NCBI GenBank assembly: GCA_045541375.1
Contig: JAZQJB010000097.1
Coordinates: forward strand, 1 to 13,199
Direction: 5' to 3'
From: CAG-390 sp045541375
GTDB lineage: Bacteria > Bacillota > Clostridia > Oscillospirales > CAG-272
DNA length: 13,199 bases
Both the position numbers and the translations under genes were made by a program. The stretch's first letter is position 1, and every line of letters starts with the position of its first letter. Below the pieces are notes generated by a model. That model worked only from the letters and a program-made list of their open reading frames with translations. It was not told the origin of the DNA and did no database searches. Positions 1-6,750 of this stretch are shown here, in pieces.

Positions 1-477
1 CCCCTCCCCGAAGCGCAGACCGACCGATTCTTTATGAAGCTCGCACTCGGCTACCCCGACCGCGACAACGAAATGGCAATGATGGACATCCACGGCACCG
101 CCTCGCCCCTCGAGTCGCTCACACCCGTTTGCACCTGCGCCGATATCATCGCGGCACAAAACGCGTGCAAGAACGTGACCGTCACCGAGCCCGTCAAGGA
201 CTATATCCTCCGCATCATCGACGCGACCCGCAACAACAACCGCATTTCGATGGGCGTCAGCCCCAGAGGCACACTTGCACTGCTGAACGCCGCAAGGATC
301 GCCGCCGCAGTTGACGGACGCGACTACTGCATCCCCGACGACGTCCGCCGCGTCGCAGTTCCCGTCCTCGCACACAGAATTATCGCGAGAACCCAAAGCA
401 CCGTCCGTATGTCGGACACAAACGAAAAACTCATCGAGTTCGTGCTTGATTCGGTTGAAGCACCCATCGGACGATAA
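1..477 (+). CDS. MoxR-type AAA+ ATPase, C-terminal part (5' end outside window)
   Basis: The reading frame is open from base 1, so this is the 3' part of a longer gene; the first ATG at 34 is internal. The opening residues LPEAQTDRFF followed by KLALGYPD are the typical MoxR sequence leading into the lid domain. The segment SPRGTLALLNAAR, then DGRDYCIPDDV and PVLAHRI, is the AAA lid_2 helical region; the Walker motifs lie upstream of the window. MoxR ATPases are thought to act as chaperones or remodelling factors, usually beside DUF58 and membrane von Willebrand or transglutaminase proteins. The DUF58 and third genes follow here, but only after a 2.25-kb insertion of small genes. The family call is firm; the substrate is unknown. 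Confidence 0.93.
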   Translation, partial: PLPEAQTDRFFMKLALGYPDRDNEMAMMDIHGTASPLESLTPVCTCADIIAAQNACKNVTVTEPVKDYILRIIDATRNNNRISMGVSPRGTLALLNAARIAAAVDGRDYCIPDDVRRVAVPVLAHRIIARTQSTVRMSDTNEKLIEFVLDSVEAPIGR

Positions 478-554
478 AGCAGGCTGAAAGTTTTTGAAAA
501 TCCTTAAGAAACTTTTTTCAAAAAGTTTCTTAAGTCGCCCTCCGCAGAGGGCGA
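478..554 (+). repeat. Repeat element A, copy 1: two hairpins directly after the moxR stop
   Basis: It begins at the base after the moxR stop codon. Hairpin 1 is a perfect 14-bp stem (503-516 with 521-534, loop TTCA). Hairpin 2 has stem TCGCCCTC/GAGGGCGA (535-542 with 547-554, loop CGCA). The related copy at 5424-5496 also begins right after a stop codon and keeps hairpin 2 through compensatory changes. No T-run follows either stem, so it is not a classical terminator; it may be an RNA processing or stability element, or a mobile palindromic repeat. Confidence 0.75.
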
Positions 555-569
555 AACACCCCTGCGCTT

Positions 570-598
570 CGAAATGGCGGCGCCCCGCCGACATTTCG
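570..598. repeat. Compound hairpin between elements A and B
   Basis: The inner stem GGCGG/CCGCC (576-580 with 585-589, loop CGCC) sits inside an outer stem CGAAAT/ATTTCG (570-575 with 593-598), with a three-base bulge on one side. It runs into the start of repeat B at 596. No second copy is seen in this window. Confidence 0.5.
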
Positions 599-647
599 GA
601 AGGAGTCAACTATTCCCCCGCGGGGAATGGTTGCGCTCCTTCAACAC
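596..647 (+). repeat. Repeat element B, copy 1 (52 bp)
   Basis: It matches 1921-1972 at 51 of 52 positions. Inside are an outer inverted repeat GAAGGAG/CTCCTTC and an inner hairpin ATTCCCC-CGC-GGGGAAT. It ends about 26 bp before the ATG of the first small membrane-protein gene. The final part (GCGCTCCTTC) recurs alone at 5509-5518, again just upstream of a small membrane-protein gene. Confidence 0.8.
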
Positions 648-673
648 CTCATAGAAAGGGATTTGCATAAAAA

Positions 674-1270
674 ATGAAAAAGAAAAAAATTCAAGCAAAA
701 GATATTATTTTCTATGGAATTATAATGTGTATCGCAAATCTGCTTGCGTCCTTGGCAGTATCATTTATTTTGAAAATGCTTGTCGCACCCATGGAGAAAG
801 GCGCTTTGATGTTTGTGATTTTCTTTGCCGTTTTGTTCGTTGGGTGCTTCGGGATTCCATTGGCTGTTTTGTTTGCTTATTGGAAAAATCGTGTTCCCGC
901 GCATTATCAGCCGAGTGATGACAAACGGCTATGGCTCAAAAACGCTCTTCGTCTGATTTTGCCCGGTGAGATCGTTCGTTGCATTTTGGGCGCGTCTTGC
1001 TTGGGATTTATTGACAGCTTTGGTCTGCTGAGCTTGATTCCAACCTTTGTGTTTGAGCAGACCTATGTGATATGGTCGGGCAGGAATAAGGCAATCAGGC
1101 AGGAGGCAGAATTCATTTTCGCTGATTATCTTGCGTACATCGGTATTTATTTGATCTATTTGGCGCTTTTCCTATTGGCAGTTTTGGCGATCTACCGTTA
1201 TCTGTGGAACGTTGGAAAACGCGAAAAGGATGAATTGATCGTCCACGAATCGAAACCGCGCTTCTACTAA
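674..1270 (+). CDS. Hypothetical polytopic membrane protein (198 aa)
   Basis: I do not recognise a named family. A basic N-terminus (MKKKKIQ) precedes hydrophobic segments at about residues 10-37 and 43-70, a less hydrophobic stretch around 92-125 that includes GLLSLIPTF, and a strong final segment at about 152-178. A charged tail (GKREKDE) closes the protein, so three or four membrane spans are likely. The gene starts after repeat B; a purine-rich AGAAAGGGA lies slightly far (about 12 nt) from the ATG. The next gene follows 14 nt downstream, so the two are probably co-transcribed. Codons are more AT-rich and less C-ending than in the flanking moxR and DUF58 genes, which fits a later insertion into that operon. 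Confidence 0.8.
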   Translation: MKKKKIQAKDIIFYGIIMCIANLLASLAVSFILKMLVAPMEKGALMFVIFFAVLFVGCFGIPLAVLFAYWKNRVPAHYQPSDDKRLWLKNALRLILPGEIVRCILGASCLGFIDSFGLLSLIPTFVFEQTYVIWSGRNKAIRQEAEFIFADYLAYIGIYLIYLALFLLAVLAIYRYLWNVGKREKDELIVHESKPRFY

Positions 1271-1284
1271 GAAAGGAAACGGTT

Positions 1285-1875
1285 ATGTATATTTTTATAC
1301 TTTTAATCATATCGGTTCTGTTGCTATTTTTCGTTCTGCGCAAGGTGGGTGGGTATGTCATTAAACTGGTCACCTTGAAATCCTTACTCAAGGACTATAG
1401 CACGGGTAGCATAAAAATCACTTTTGTTCGTAAATTGCACCACATAGCATTCGGACCTCGAGGCCAAACAGATTTTTTGATCGAAACACCGAAGAAAAAA
1501 TATGCGGTCAGCGTGATCTCGTTTATTTTGGAAAATGGACGTTGGAATATTGAAAAGACGAGAAACAGCTACTATGTTGAGGCGCGCCGAAGAAACGACA
1601 TTTTCTACCGTGTGGAGAAAAATTCGGGAACAGAGCCTGAATTTGCAAGAGATTATCGAAGGGAATCAAGAATTCAGCGCTCGGAGCTTCATTTGTCCAC
1701 GCAGAAAAGCGACTCGGAAAAGCGAATCCTTCTGATTTATCCGTGCCCTCTTTCGCTAACCTATACGGATTCCAACATCCATCATTTAACCCCTGGTGAT
1801 CGGATCGAGGACTATGAGATTATGTATGCGGATGAATTGATCGCATTATTAGAAAAATTAGAAACTGCAAAATGA
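1285..1875 (+). CDS. Hypothetical single-span membrane protein (196 aa), paralogue of the 6059-6694 product
   Basis: One N-terminal hydrophobic helix (about residues 2-19) is followed by a soluble, probably beta-rich domain. I recognise no named family. By eye it resembles the product of 6059-6694. DFLIETPKKKYAVSV matches DVLIISPKGQKFAIKF, and RILLIYP, then LTYTDSN, GDRIEDY and LIALLEKLE match KIVLFSP, LTYVKPN, GDIAFGV and LIRFLEEKI in the same order. A site AAGGAA lies close before the ATG. It sits 14 nt behind a polytopic membrane-protein gene, and its relative at 6059 has the same arrangement, so the two partners may work as a membrane pair. Function is unknown. Confidence 0.8.
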   Translation: MYIFILLIISVLLLFFVLRKVGGYVIKLVTLKSLLKDYSTGSIKITFVRKLHHIAFGPRGQTDFLIETPKKKYAVSVISFILENGRWNIEKTRNSYYVEARRRNDIFYRVEKNSGTEPEFARDYRRESRIQRSELHLSTQKSDSEKRILLIYPCPLSLTYTDSNIHHLTPGDRIEDYEIMYADELIALLEKLETAK

Positions 1876-1918
1876 TTTTCGCCCCCGCGAAAATCTACCT
1901 AAAACTTCGCCGCAGGCG
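1874..1918 (+). repeat. Repeat element C, copy 1, followed by a GNA mini-hairpin
   Basis: The 9-bp perfect stem GATTTTCGC/GCGAAAATC (1874-1882 with 1887-1895, loop CCCC) overlaps the stop codon of the preceding gene and is followed by TACCT. The same stem and TACCT recur at 2497-2523 with a different loop. A mini-hairpin CGCC-GCA-GGCG (1908-1918) follows, of the type found in the array at 2628-2705. Confidence 0.7.
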
Positions 1919-1920
1919 GC

Positions 1921-1972
1921 TCGGAAGGAGTCAACTATTCCCCCGCGGGGAATGTTTGCGCTCCTTCAACAC
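1921..1972 (+). repeat. Repeat element B, copy 2 (52 bp)
   Basis: It differs from 596-647 at one position only, the base after GGGGAATG. It has the same nested inverted repeats and lies 18 bp before the ATG of the 1991-2464 gene. An in-frame ATG inside this repeat (1952) would add 13 residues to that gene and is probably not its start. Confidence 0.8.
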
Positions 1973-1990
1973 ACTATAAAAGGAACCACT

Positions 1991-2464
1991 ATGAAAAAAT
2001 ACTTCATCCACATGCACAACGGTAAGGCGATGCTTTTTGATCTTTTTCCCTTTTTTATATTACCGCTATGCTCTCTTCCGATTTTTTCTGTAGCAAATAA
2101 GACCACACGCGCAATCGGATTTATTATGATTGCCTTTTTCGCAATTTTGCAAATTGCAATGATACCGTATTTTATCAGAATGATATACGACGGCTTTTAT
2201 TACGACGAGGAGAAAAACGAGATCATTCTCAAGCGCTTCCGTCAAAAAGACCGCCGCTTTCCGCTTGACAGTATAGAAAAAATCATACTCAAGCGAAATG
2301 ATGACGACCGTATGGGCGCCATTTCGGGCAAAGCCAATAATACATTCTGCGTAAAAAGCCGCGAAGGCTATGACTATTTCTTTGTAATAAACGATCCCGC
2401 CATCGAAAAATTCTTCGCCGATCACGGTATTCCGATGATAAGATATGACGAAGAAGAGACATAA
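1991..2464 (+). CDS. Small membrane protein with a PH-like C-terminal domain (157 aa)
   Basis: Two hydrophobic segments (about residues 15-34 and 42-64) are followed by a soluble region. Within it, YYDEEKNEIILKR then RRFPLDSIEKIILKRN follows the strand pattern of bacterial membrane PH-like (DUF304/bPH-type) domains. This is a fold-level guess from pattern, not a family match. The start is placed at ATG 1991, which has AGGA about 7 nt upstream and begins MKKYF; the alternative ATG at 1952 lies inside repeat B and lacks a ribosome site. The acidic C-terminus ends YDEEET. It is the third and last small gene inserted between moxR and the DUF58 gene. Function is unknown. Confidence 0.75.
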   Translation: MKKYFIHMHNGKAMLFDLFPFFILPLCSLPIFSVANKTTRAIGFIMIAFFAILQIAMIPYFIRMIYDGFYYDEEKNEIILKRFRQKDRRFPLDSIEKIILKRNDDDRMGAISGKANNTFCVKSREGYDYFFVINDPAIEKFFADHGIPMIRYDEEET

Positions 2465-2496
2465 ACCTTGTCGATCAAAACTTTCCACTGACAATC

Positions 2497-2523
2497 GATT
2501 TTCGCCTCGGCGAAAATCTACCT
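2497..2523 (+). repeat. Repeat element C, copy 2
   Basis: The stem GATTTTCGC/GCGAAAATC (2497-2505 with 2510-2518) carries loop CTCG and is followed by TACCT, as in the copy at 1874. The stem is kept while the loop differs, suggesting that the structure matters. It opens the 263-bp non-coding stretch before the DUF58 gene. That stretch also holds GCGAAGC (about 2532-2538) and small hairpins TTTTCC-AAA-GGAAAA and ATTTGC-CGTAA-GCAAAT. Confidence 0.7.
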
Positions 2524-2627
2524 TTCATTCTGCGAAGCGTGCGGCTCTGGCGGTTTTCCAAAGGAAAATGGAGGCGTAAGCCGACAAGGCAGAGTCGCAA
2601 TTTGCCGTAAGCAAATACATCATCATT

Positions 2628-2705
2628 CACGCGAAGCGTGATCATCATTCGGCGTAGCCGATTATCATTCCGCCGCAGGCGGATCATCATTCGCCCGAAG
2701 GGCGA
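2628..2705. repeat. Array of four mini-hairpins with GNA loops, 21-22 bp period
   Basis: Four perfect stems with different sequences share a three-base GNA loop: CACGC-GAA-GCGTG (2628-2640), TCGGC-GTA-GCCGA (2649-2661), TCCGCC-GCA-GGCGGA (2669-2683) and TCGCCC-GAA-GGGCGA (2691-2705). The spacers are variants of ATCATCAT. Loop centres lie 21, 21 and 22 bp apart. GNA triloops, with GCGAAGC as the best-known case, make unusually stable DNA hairpins. The array ends 11 bp before the ribosome binding site of the DUF58 gene, so it may lie in its 5' leader. Confidence 0.85.
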
Positions 2706-2727
2706 CTACCCCCAACGGAGGTCAAAA

Positions 2728-3978
2728 GTGCTATTCATATCAGTTGCCGCCGCTATCGTCGGCGTTGTGCTCTTGCAATACTTCGTTTACAAGAAAAAGG
2801 GCTTTTCAAATATCGAATACAGCGCGACGCTCTCCTCGGGCGAGGTCTTTGAGGGCGATGACGTCTATCTATATGAGGAGATACGCAACGTCGGCGCGCT
2901 CCCAATGCCATACATCAAGATCGACACCGACCTGCCCGACGGTATGGTCTTCACTCTGCTTGAATCCACCATCCACGACAAGGGCGGCGTGTTTTCCAAG
3001 AATTCAAAGGGCAATGATGACGGTCTTCGCAAGATCAAGCATACCGGCTCGATCCAGTCGCTCTTCGTCCTTCGTCCCTATGCCTGCATCCGCCGCCGCT
3101 GGCGTTTGACTTGCAAAAAGCGCGGCGATTACACCCTCCACGGTGTCCTTGCGACCGCAAGCGACATCCTCGGCATCGGCGTGCACTCGAAATTCATAGA
3201 GCTTTCGAACAAAGACCGCAACCGCCTCATCGTCCTTCCCCGCCCCGAGGATCTCGCGGGCAATTATACTTCCTCGCGCTATCTTTGCGGCGACATAATC
3301 TCGAACACCTGCCCCGTCACCGATCCCCTCCGCCTTTGCGGAGCGCGTGACTATCTGCCGCAGGACCCGATGCGCCTTATCAACTGGAAATCCACCGCCG
3401 CGCACAACAAACTTATGGTCAACGTCGAGGAAAGAACAGTGCGCCACCGCTTCTCGCTCCTTCTCAATATGTCCTCGCGACAGATCGAGAAAAACGATGT
3501 CCCCTCCGACCCCGCCGCTATCGAGCGTTGCATCACGCTTTGCACCTCGATCCTCGACCGCATCGCCGCCGAGGACGTTCCCGTGCGATTCTTCTCAAAT
3601 TATCCGCCAGAGCTTATGGCTGAATTCGGAGGTGAAGCCGTTTCGGACGACGAGATCGGCTCCAAAGTCGGCAAATGCGGGCCCTTCCGCGGCGCGCGCG
3701 ATATGATCTACGCCCTGCGTATGCTCGCGATGCTCAAAATGAAGATCTCCACGCCCATCGATCGCGTTTTTGACCATATCGCCGCCCATCCCGAGCTTTA
3801 CCGTGAAAATGAAAATATGATAATCGTCACGTCCTACATCGACCGCAGAATGATGAATCTGCGCGAGGCTCTCGCCGCAGAAGGCGTCCGCGTGATCTTC
3901 TACGTTGCCACCACGCGCAACGAGGTCGGCGCGCTAGGTGAGGCAGAGGACGTCTATTTCCGAGTCGGAGGTGCATAA
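2728..3978 (+). CDS. DUF58 domain membrane-anchored protein (416 aa)
   Basis: The start is GTG 2728: GGAGG at 2717-2721 is 6 nt upstream. The open frame reaches back to an ATG at 2638, but that would translate the hairpin array into a 30-residue Arg-rich leader, which is unlikely. One membrane helix occupies roughly residues 2-22. A beta-rich region follows (SATLSSGEVFEGDDVYLYEEIRN type), typical of DUF58 proteins. The DUF58 core is visible near residues 208-235 as DYLPQDPMRLINWKSTA then LMVNVEE. DUF58 proteins are usually encoded with a MoxR ATPase and membrane partners and are thought to act at the cell envelope. The stop codon overlaps the next ATG by one base (TAATG), indicating translational coupling. 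Confidence 0.92.
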   Translation: MLFISVAAAIVGVVLLQYFVYKKKGFSNIEYSATLSSGEVFEGDDVYLYEEIRNVGALPMPYIKIDTDLPDGMVFTLLESTIHDKGGVFSKNSKGNDDGLRKIKHTGSIQSLFVLRPYACIRRRWRLTCKKRGDYTLHGVLATASDILGIGVHSKFIELSNKDRNRLIVLPRPEDLAGNYTSSRYLCGDIISNTCPVTDPLRLCGARDYLPQDPMRLINWKSTAAHNKLMVNVEERTVRHRFSLLLNMSSRQIEKNDVPSDPAAIERCITLCTSILDRIAAEDVPVRFFSNYPPELMAEFGGEAVSDDEIGSKVGKCGPFRGARDMIYALRMLAMLKMKISTPIDRVFDHIAAHPELYRENENMIIVTSYIDRRMMNLREALAAEGVRVIFYVATTRNEVGALGEAEDVYFRVGGA

Positions 3979-5423
3979 TGAGAACCAAATCAAATAATTC
4001 TCTTCCAACCACCCCGAGCTTTACCGTGCTCTCCTTCTTCGGCATTTACTTCATCGTTTGCGCCGCGATCATCCCATTCTTTTCGGCAAATTTCCTCACC
4101 GTCATCGCGACATTTGCGGTGCTTTTGCTCTTGATGGCGTTGGGCTATTTCATGCAAGCGGGCTTCTGCACCGTGACCGGCTTCAAGCGCGAGCTTGAAA
4201 CGCGCGCATATGAGCCCGAATACAAGTATTTCAAGAAAAACCGCGCCTACCCCATCTGGGCGGTGATCTTCTTCCTTTCGATCTTCGTCAGCAAGCTCAC
4301 CGACCTCTATCTGCTCGAACAATCGAAAAAGCCTACCGTTGTCTATGACCCCGATTCGCTGCTCCCCCTTATAGTCGCCGCGACCTTTTTCGTTGCCGTG
4401 GCACTCGGAGCCTTCGTTTGGTTCTATCCCTATAACCGAATCATGACCGGCGCGGGACTTTATACGGGTCTTATCGTGCTGAGCATCATTTTCGCCCTTT
4501 ACTCAACAATGCGCGCCCCGGGTATGGAATACGTGGGACTCTGCCTCATCGGCTACGCCCTCTGCGCGATGTTTGCGGCGAACCAATACGCGCTCGGAAG
4601 GACCTATCGCGGCACCGTGGTTTCATTTATGACGCCGAAAACGAGAAGATACAATATGATCCTCTCACTCGGTCTTGTCGCAGTCTTCCTCTTCATCCTC
4701 TTTGCCGCATATCTCGTTGTCAACGGCATTCGAGTTTGCGTTCTCTTTGTCCTTGCCGCGATCTTGCGCGCCGGGACCACCACGGGCGAGAATGACCCCG
4801 AGGAAAACGTTGTCGGCAATATTTCAAACGTCCTTTGGGGACGCGAGGACGTCGTCCATTCGGCAAATTACTGGCTTTTCTGGGTGTTCGTCGTGTTCTT
4901 CTTTATCGGAAGCGCGCTCTTTCTTCTCCGCCGACGCGCCGAATTCAGAAGATTCCTTGCTTGGCTAAAGGCAACCGTCGTTGCTTTCTTTGAATTCCTT
5001 TGGCTTCCCGTGCGCGATTCCTTCGACCACGGCGAGGAATATTTCAGCAACTATCTCGACGAAGAGATCAAGCTCCAAAAGAAGGACATCAGCGCCAAGC
5101 GGAGAGCCGAAAGTGCGGCGCATATGACCTGGTTCACCTTCAGCACCGAGCTCCGCGCAAAGAAGAACGAAGAGGAAAAATACCGCTTCGCCTACTCCAC
5201 CTTCGTCGATCAGCTACGCAAGATGCCGACCTTCGTCAAGAAATCCGACACCCCGCGAAAGATCCGCGACCGCCTCTCCGCCAGCGGACGAGTAACAACG
5301 AAGCACGAGATCGAGATCATCACCGAAGCCTTCGAACAGATCGAATACGCCAACAACCCCGCCACCCCCGAAACCGAAAAAGCGCTCGAGGCGCTTTGCG
5401 ATAAAATACGCGAAAACTTATAA
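3978..5423 (+). CDS. Polytopic membrane protein with DUF4129-like C-terminal domain (481 aa)
   Basis: About nine hydrophobic segments are visible, near residues 15-37, 38-60, 92-113, 128-150, 155-176, 185-202, 228-246, 248-266 and 298-318. A cytosol-sized basic and acidic region covers about residues 320-481. In its tail, YRFAYSTFVDQLRKM, then TPRKIRDRL and ITEAFEQIEYAN, follows the pattern of the DUF4129 domain found at the C-terminus of many transglutaminase-like membrane proteins. No transglutaminase core with a Cys-His-Asp set can be seen in the region where it would normally lie, so this looks like the usual third gene of the MoxR-DUF58 set without its enzyme domain. It is translationally coupled to the DUF58 gene by TAATG. 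Its exact role is unknown. Confidence 0.82.
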   Translation: MRTKSNNSLPTTPSFTVLSFFGIYFIVCAAIIPFFSANFLTVIATFAVLLLLMALGYFMQAGFCTVTGFKRELETRAYEPEYKYFKKNRAYPIWAVIFFLSIFVSKLTDLYLLEQSKKPTVVYDPDSLLPLIVAATFFVAVALGAFVWFYPYNRIMTGAGLYTGLIVLSIIFALYSTMRAPGMEYVGLCLIGYALCAMFAANQYALGRTYRGTVVSFMTPKTRRYNMILSLGLVAVFLFILFAAYLVVNGIRVCVLFVLAAILRAGTTTGENDPEENVVGNISNVLWGREDVVHSANYWLFWVFVVFFFIGSALFLLRRRAEFRRFLAWLKATVVAFFEFLWLPVRDSFDHGEEYFSNYLDEEIKLQKKDISAKRRAESAAHMTWFTFSTELRAKKNEEEKYRFAYSTFVDQLRKMPTFVKKSDTPRKIRDRLSASGRVTTKHEIEIITEAFEQIEYANNPATPETEKALEALCDKIRENL

Positions 5424-5518
5424 AGCGGAAAGTTTTTGAAGATTCTTAAGGAACTTTTTTCAAAAAGTCCCTTAACCCGACCTCCGCAGAGGTCGGAACT
5501 CCCCTATGCGCTCCTTCA
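5424..5518 (+). repeat. Repeat element A, copy 2, with the tail of element B
   Basis: It begins at the base after the stop codon of the third operon gene, as copy 1 does after moxR. Hairpin 1 (about 5446-5475) carries a mismatch. Hairpin 2, CCGACCTC-CGCA-GAGGTCGG (5477-5496), is perfect and differs from copy 1 by two base-pair-preserving changes. It passes directly into GCGCTCCTTC (5509-5518), the end of repeat B, without the B hairpin. A small membrane-protein gene starts 25 bp later. Confidence 0.72.
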
Positions 5519-5543
5519 CCATACATAACAAACCAAAAGATCT

Positions 5544-6044
5544 ATGAACATCATAAACAAAATCAAAAAGCGCATCACCGATACCATTGAAGATATCAGA
5601 GAAAATCCCCGCCGCGCGATAGTCACCGCGTTTTTCTTCTTCCTTCTCCTTCTCATCTTTTGGTGGATTTCGGGAATATACGTTGCGATCATAACCATCA
5701 TATTCTTTTTCACCTACTCAACCGCAATGGATATCGGAAAAAAGGCAAAAAGGGAATATAATCGCCTCGCACCCACGGGAATGCTGACCGAAAAGCAAAC
5801 AATGATCCTTTCTTTGCAAAACGGTATGGCTGTGTATTGGTATTGGGGACTCGTCAGCCTCATTCCAATCACCACCTACGCCGCGTGGTTCATCATCGGT
5901 CTGCCCATAACCATCCTCAGCTCGATCCCGCTCAAAGAACTCGCCAAACAAAATAAGCGCAGGTGGCTGTATTGGCTGTTGCAGCTTACGATATATATTG
6001 CACTGTTCCTTGCGGGGCAAACTGTATCCTTTTTATTGACATAA
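5544..6044 (+). CDS. Hypothetical polytopic membrane protein (166 aa)
   Basis: I recognise no named family. A basic amphipathic start (residues 1-25) is followed by hydrophobic segments at about 26-41, 43-58, 99-126 and 141-164, so four spans are likely. The stretch GLVSLIPIT resembles GLLSLIPTF in the 674-1270 product; this similarity is weak but both genes sit directly before related single-span genes. No clear ribosome site precedes ATG 5544, only AAAAGA. The next gene starts 14 nt after the stop. It lies downstream of repeat A and continues the operon direction. Confidence 0.75.
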   Translation: MNIINKIKKRITDTIEDIRENPRRAIVTAFFFFLLLLIFWWISGIYVAIITIIFFFTYSTAMDIGKKAKREYNRLAPTGMLTEKQTMILSLQNGMAVYWYWGLVSLIPITTYAAWFIIGLPITILSSIPLKELAKQNKRRWLYWLLQLTIYIALFLAGQTVSFLLT

Positions 6045-6058
6045 AGGAGGAAAAAAAT

Positions 6059-6694
6059 ATGTTCTACCTTACTCAAGACTATCACAACAGCAATATCTTT
6101 GAAATGTTGAGAGATTTTTTTGGAAGTCTGCCCGAGCTTCTTATGTGGCTGTTAGAATCCGCACTACCAAGCCTTGTTTGGATAATTCCAACCATTCTCG
6201 CAGTATTTCTCCTCGTATTCTTGAAGCTGTATCTTGATGTTATAAAAGAACGCAAATCGGCAATCCGTGAGCTTTCGCGATTTTCTGCCGACATCAAAAT
6301 CAGCGCAATAAAATCTCTCTTCAACAAAAGCGATAAGCCCGATGTTTTGATCATATCTCCGAAAGGCCAAAAATTCGCAATAAAGTTCTTTACAAACACC
6401 AAAAAGCGAATGAATATCTGCATCATTGACGGAGAAAATGCGCTCATATCAAAAAACAACATTAATGCAAAATCAAGCGACAACAATGCAAAGAAAATTT
6501 CTTTCCCGATAGATACCGTTTCCGCGGACTATGAAAAGATCGTTCTTTTCTCGCCGTCTGCTGCAAAGCTCACTTATGTAAAACCCAACGGCGAGGTTGC
6601 AGAACTACGCGACGGTGACATTGCTTTCGGCGTAAGATTTTCAACAAAGGGAACATTGATTAGATTTTTAGAAGAAAAAATAAAATTAGGTTGA
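6059..6694 (+). CDS. Hypothetical single-span membrane protein (211 aa), paralogue of the 1285-1875 product
   Basis: The start is ATG 6059, 8 nt after a strong AAAGGAGG (6043-6050); a frame start at 5963 would overlap the previous gene and lacks such a site. The N-terminus has an amphipathic part, then one membrane helix at about residues 41-60. The soluble domain includes PDVLIISPKGQKFAIKF and KIVLFSPSAAKLTYVKPNG and ends LIRFLEEKIKLG. These segments align in order with the 1285-1875 product, including a LTY..PN or DSN turn and a GD motif before the C-terminal helix. The stop codon TGA lies within the -35 box of the toxin-antitoxin promoter. Codon use is AT-rich. Function is unknown. Confidence 0.8.
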   Translation: MFYLTQDYHNSNIFEMLRDFFGSLPELLMWLLESALPSLVWIIPTILAVFLLVFLKLYLDVIKERKSAIRELSRFSADIKISAIKSLFNKSDKPDVLIISPKGQKFAIKFFTNTKKRMNICIIDGENALISKNNINAKSSDNNAKKISFPIDTVSADYEKIVLFSPSAAKLTYVKPNGEVAELRDGDIAFGVRFSTKGTLIRFLEEKIKLG

Positions 6695-6725
6695 CAACAT
6701 CCTAATATTTGTGGTATAATATTAT
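6691..6725 (+). promoter_or_regulatory. Promoter of the phd-doc operon with a possible operator
   Basis: TTGACA (6691-6696), an 18-bp spacer and TATAAT (6715-6720) preceded by an extended TGG. The preceding gene's TGA stop is inside the -35 box. The palindrome ATAATATTAT (6716-6725) overlaps the -10 box and is a plausible site for autorepression by the antitoxin. Confidence 0.85.
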
Positions 6726-6750
6726 ATATCTTCCGAAAGGAGTTATTGAA

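Noticed and set aside
478..554. Element A as a rho-independent terminator
   Set aside because: The T-run is inside the first hairpin and no T-run follows either stem.
2618..2705. Short-period repeat resembling a CRISPR array
   Set aside because: The constant parts are only 7-10 bp, the variable parts are palindromes, the period is 21-22 bp, and no cas gene is in view.
2638..2727. Arg-rich 30-residue N-terminal extension of the DUF58 protein
   Set aside because: It is the translated hairpin array. GTG 2728 has a well-spaced GGAGG and starts directly at the membrane helix.
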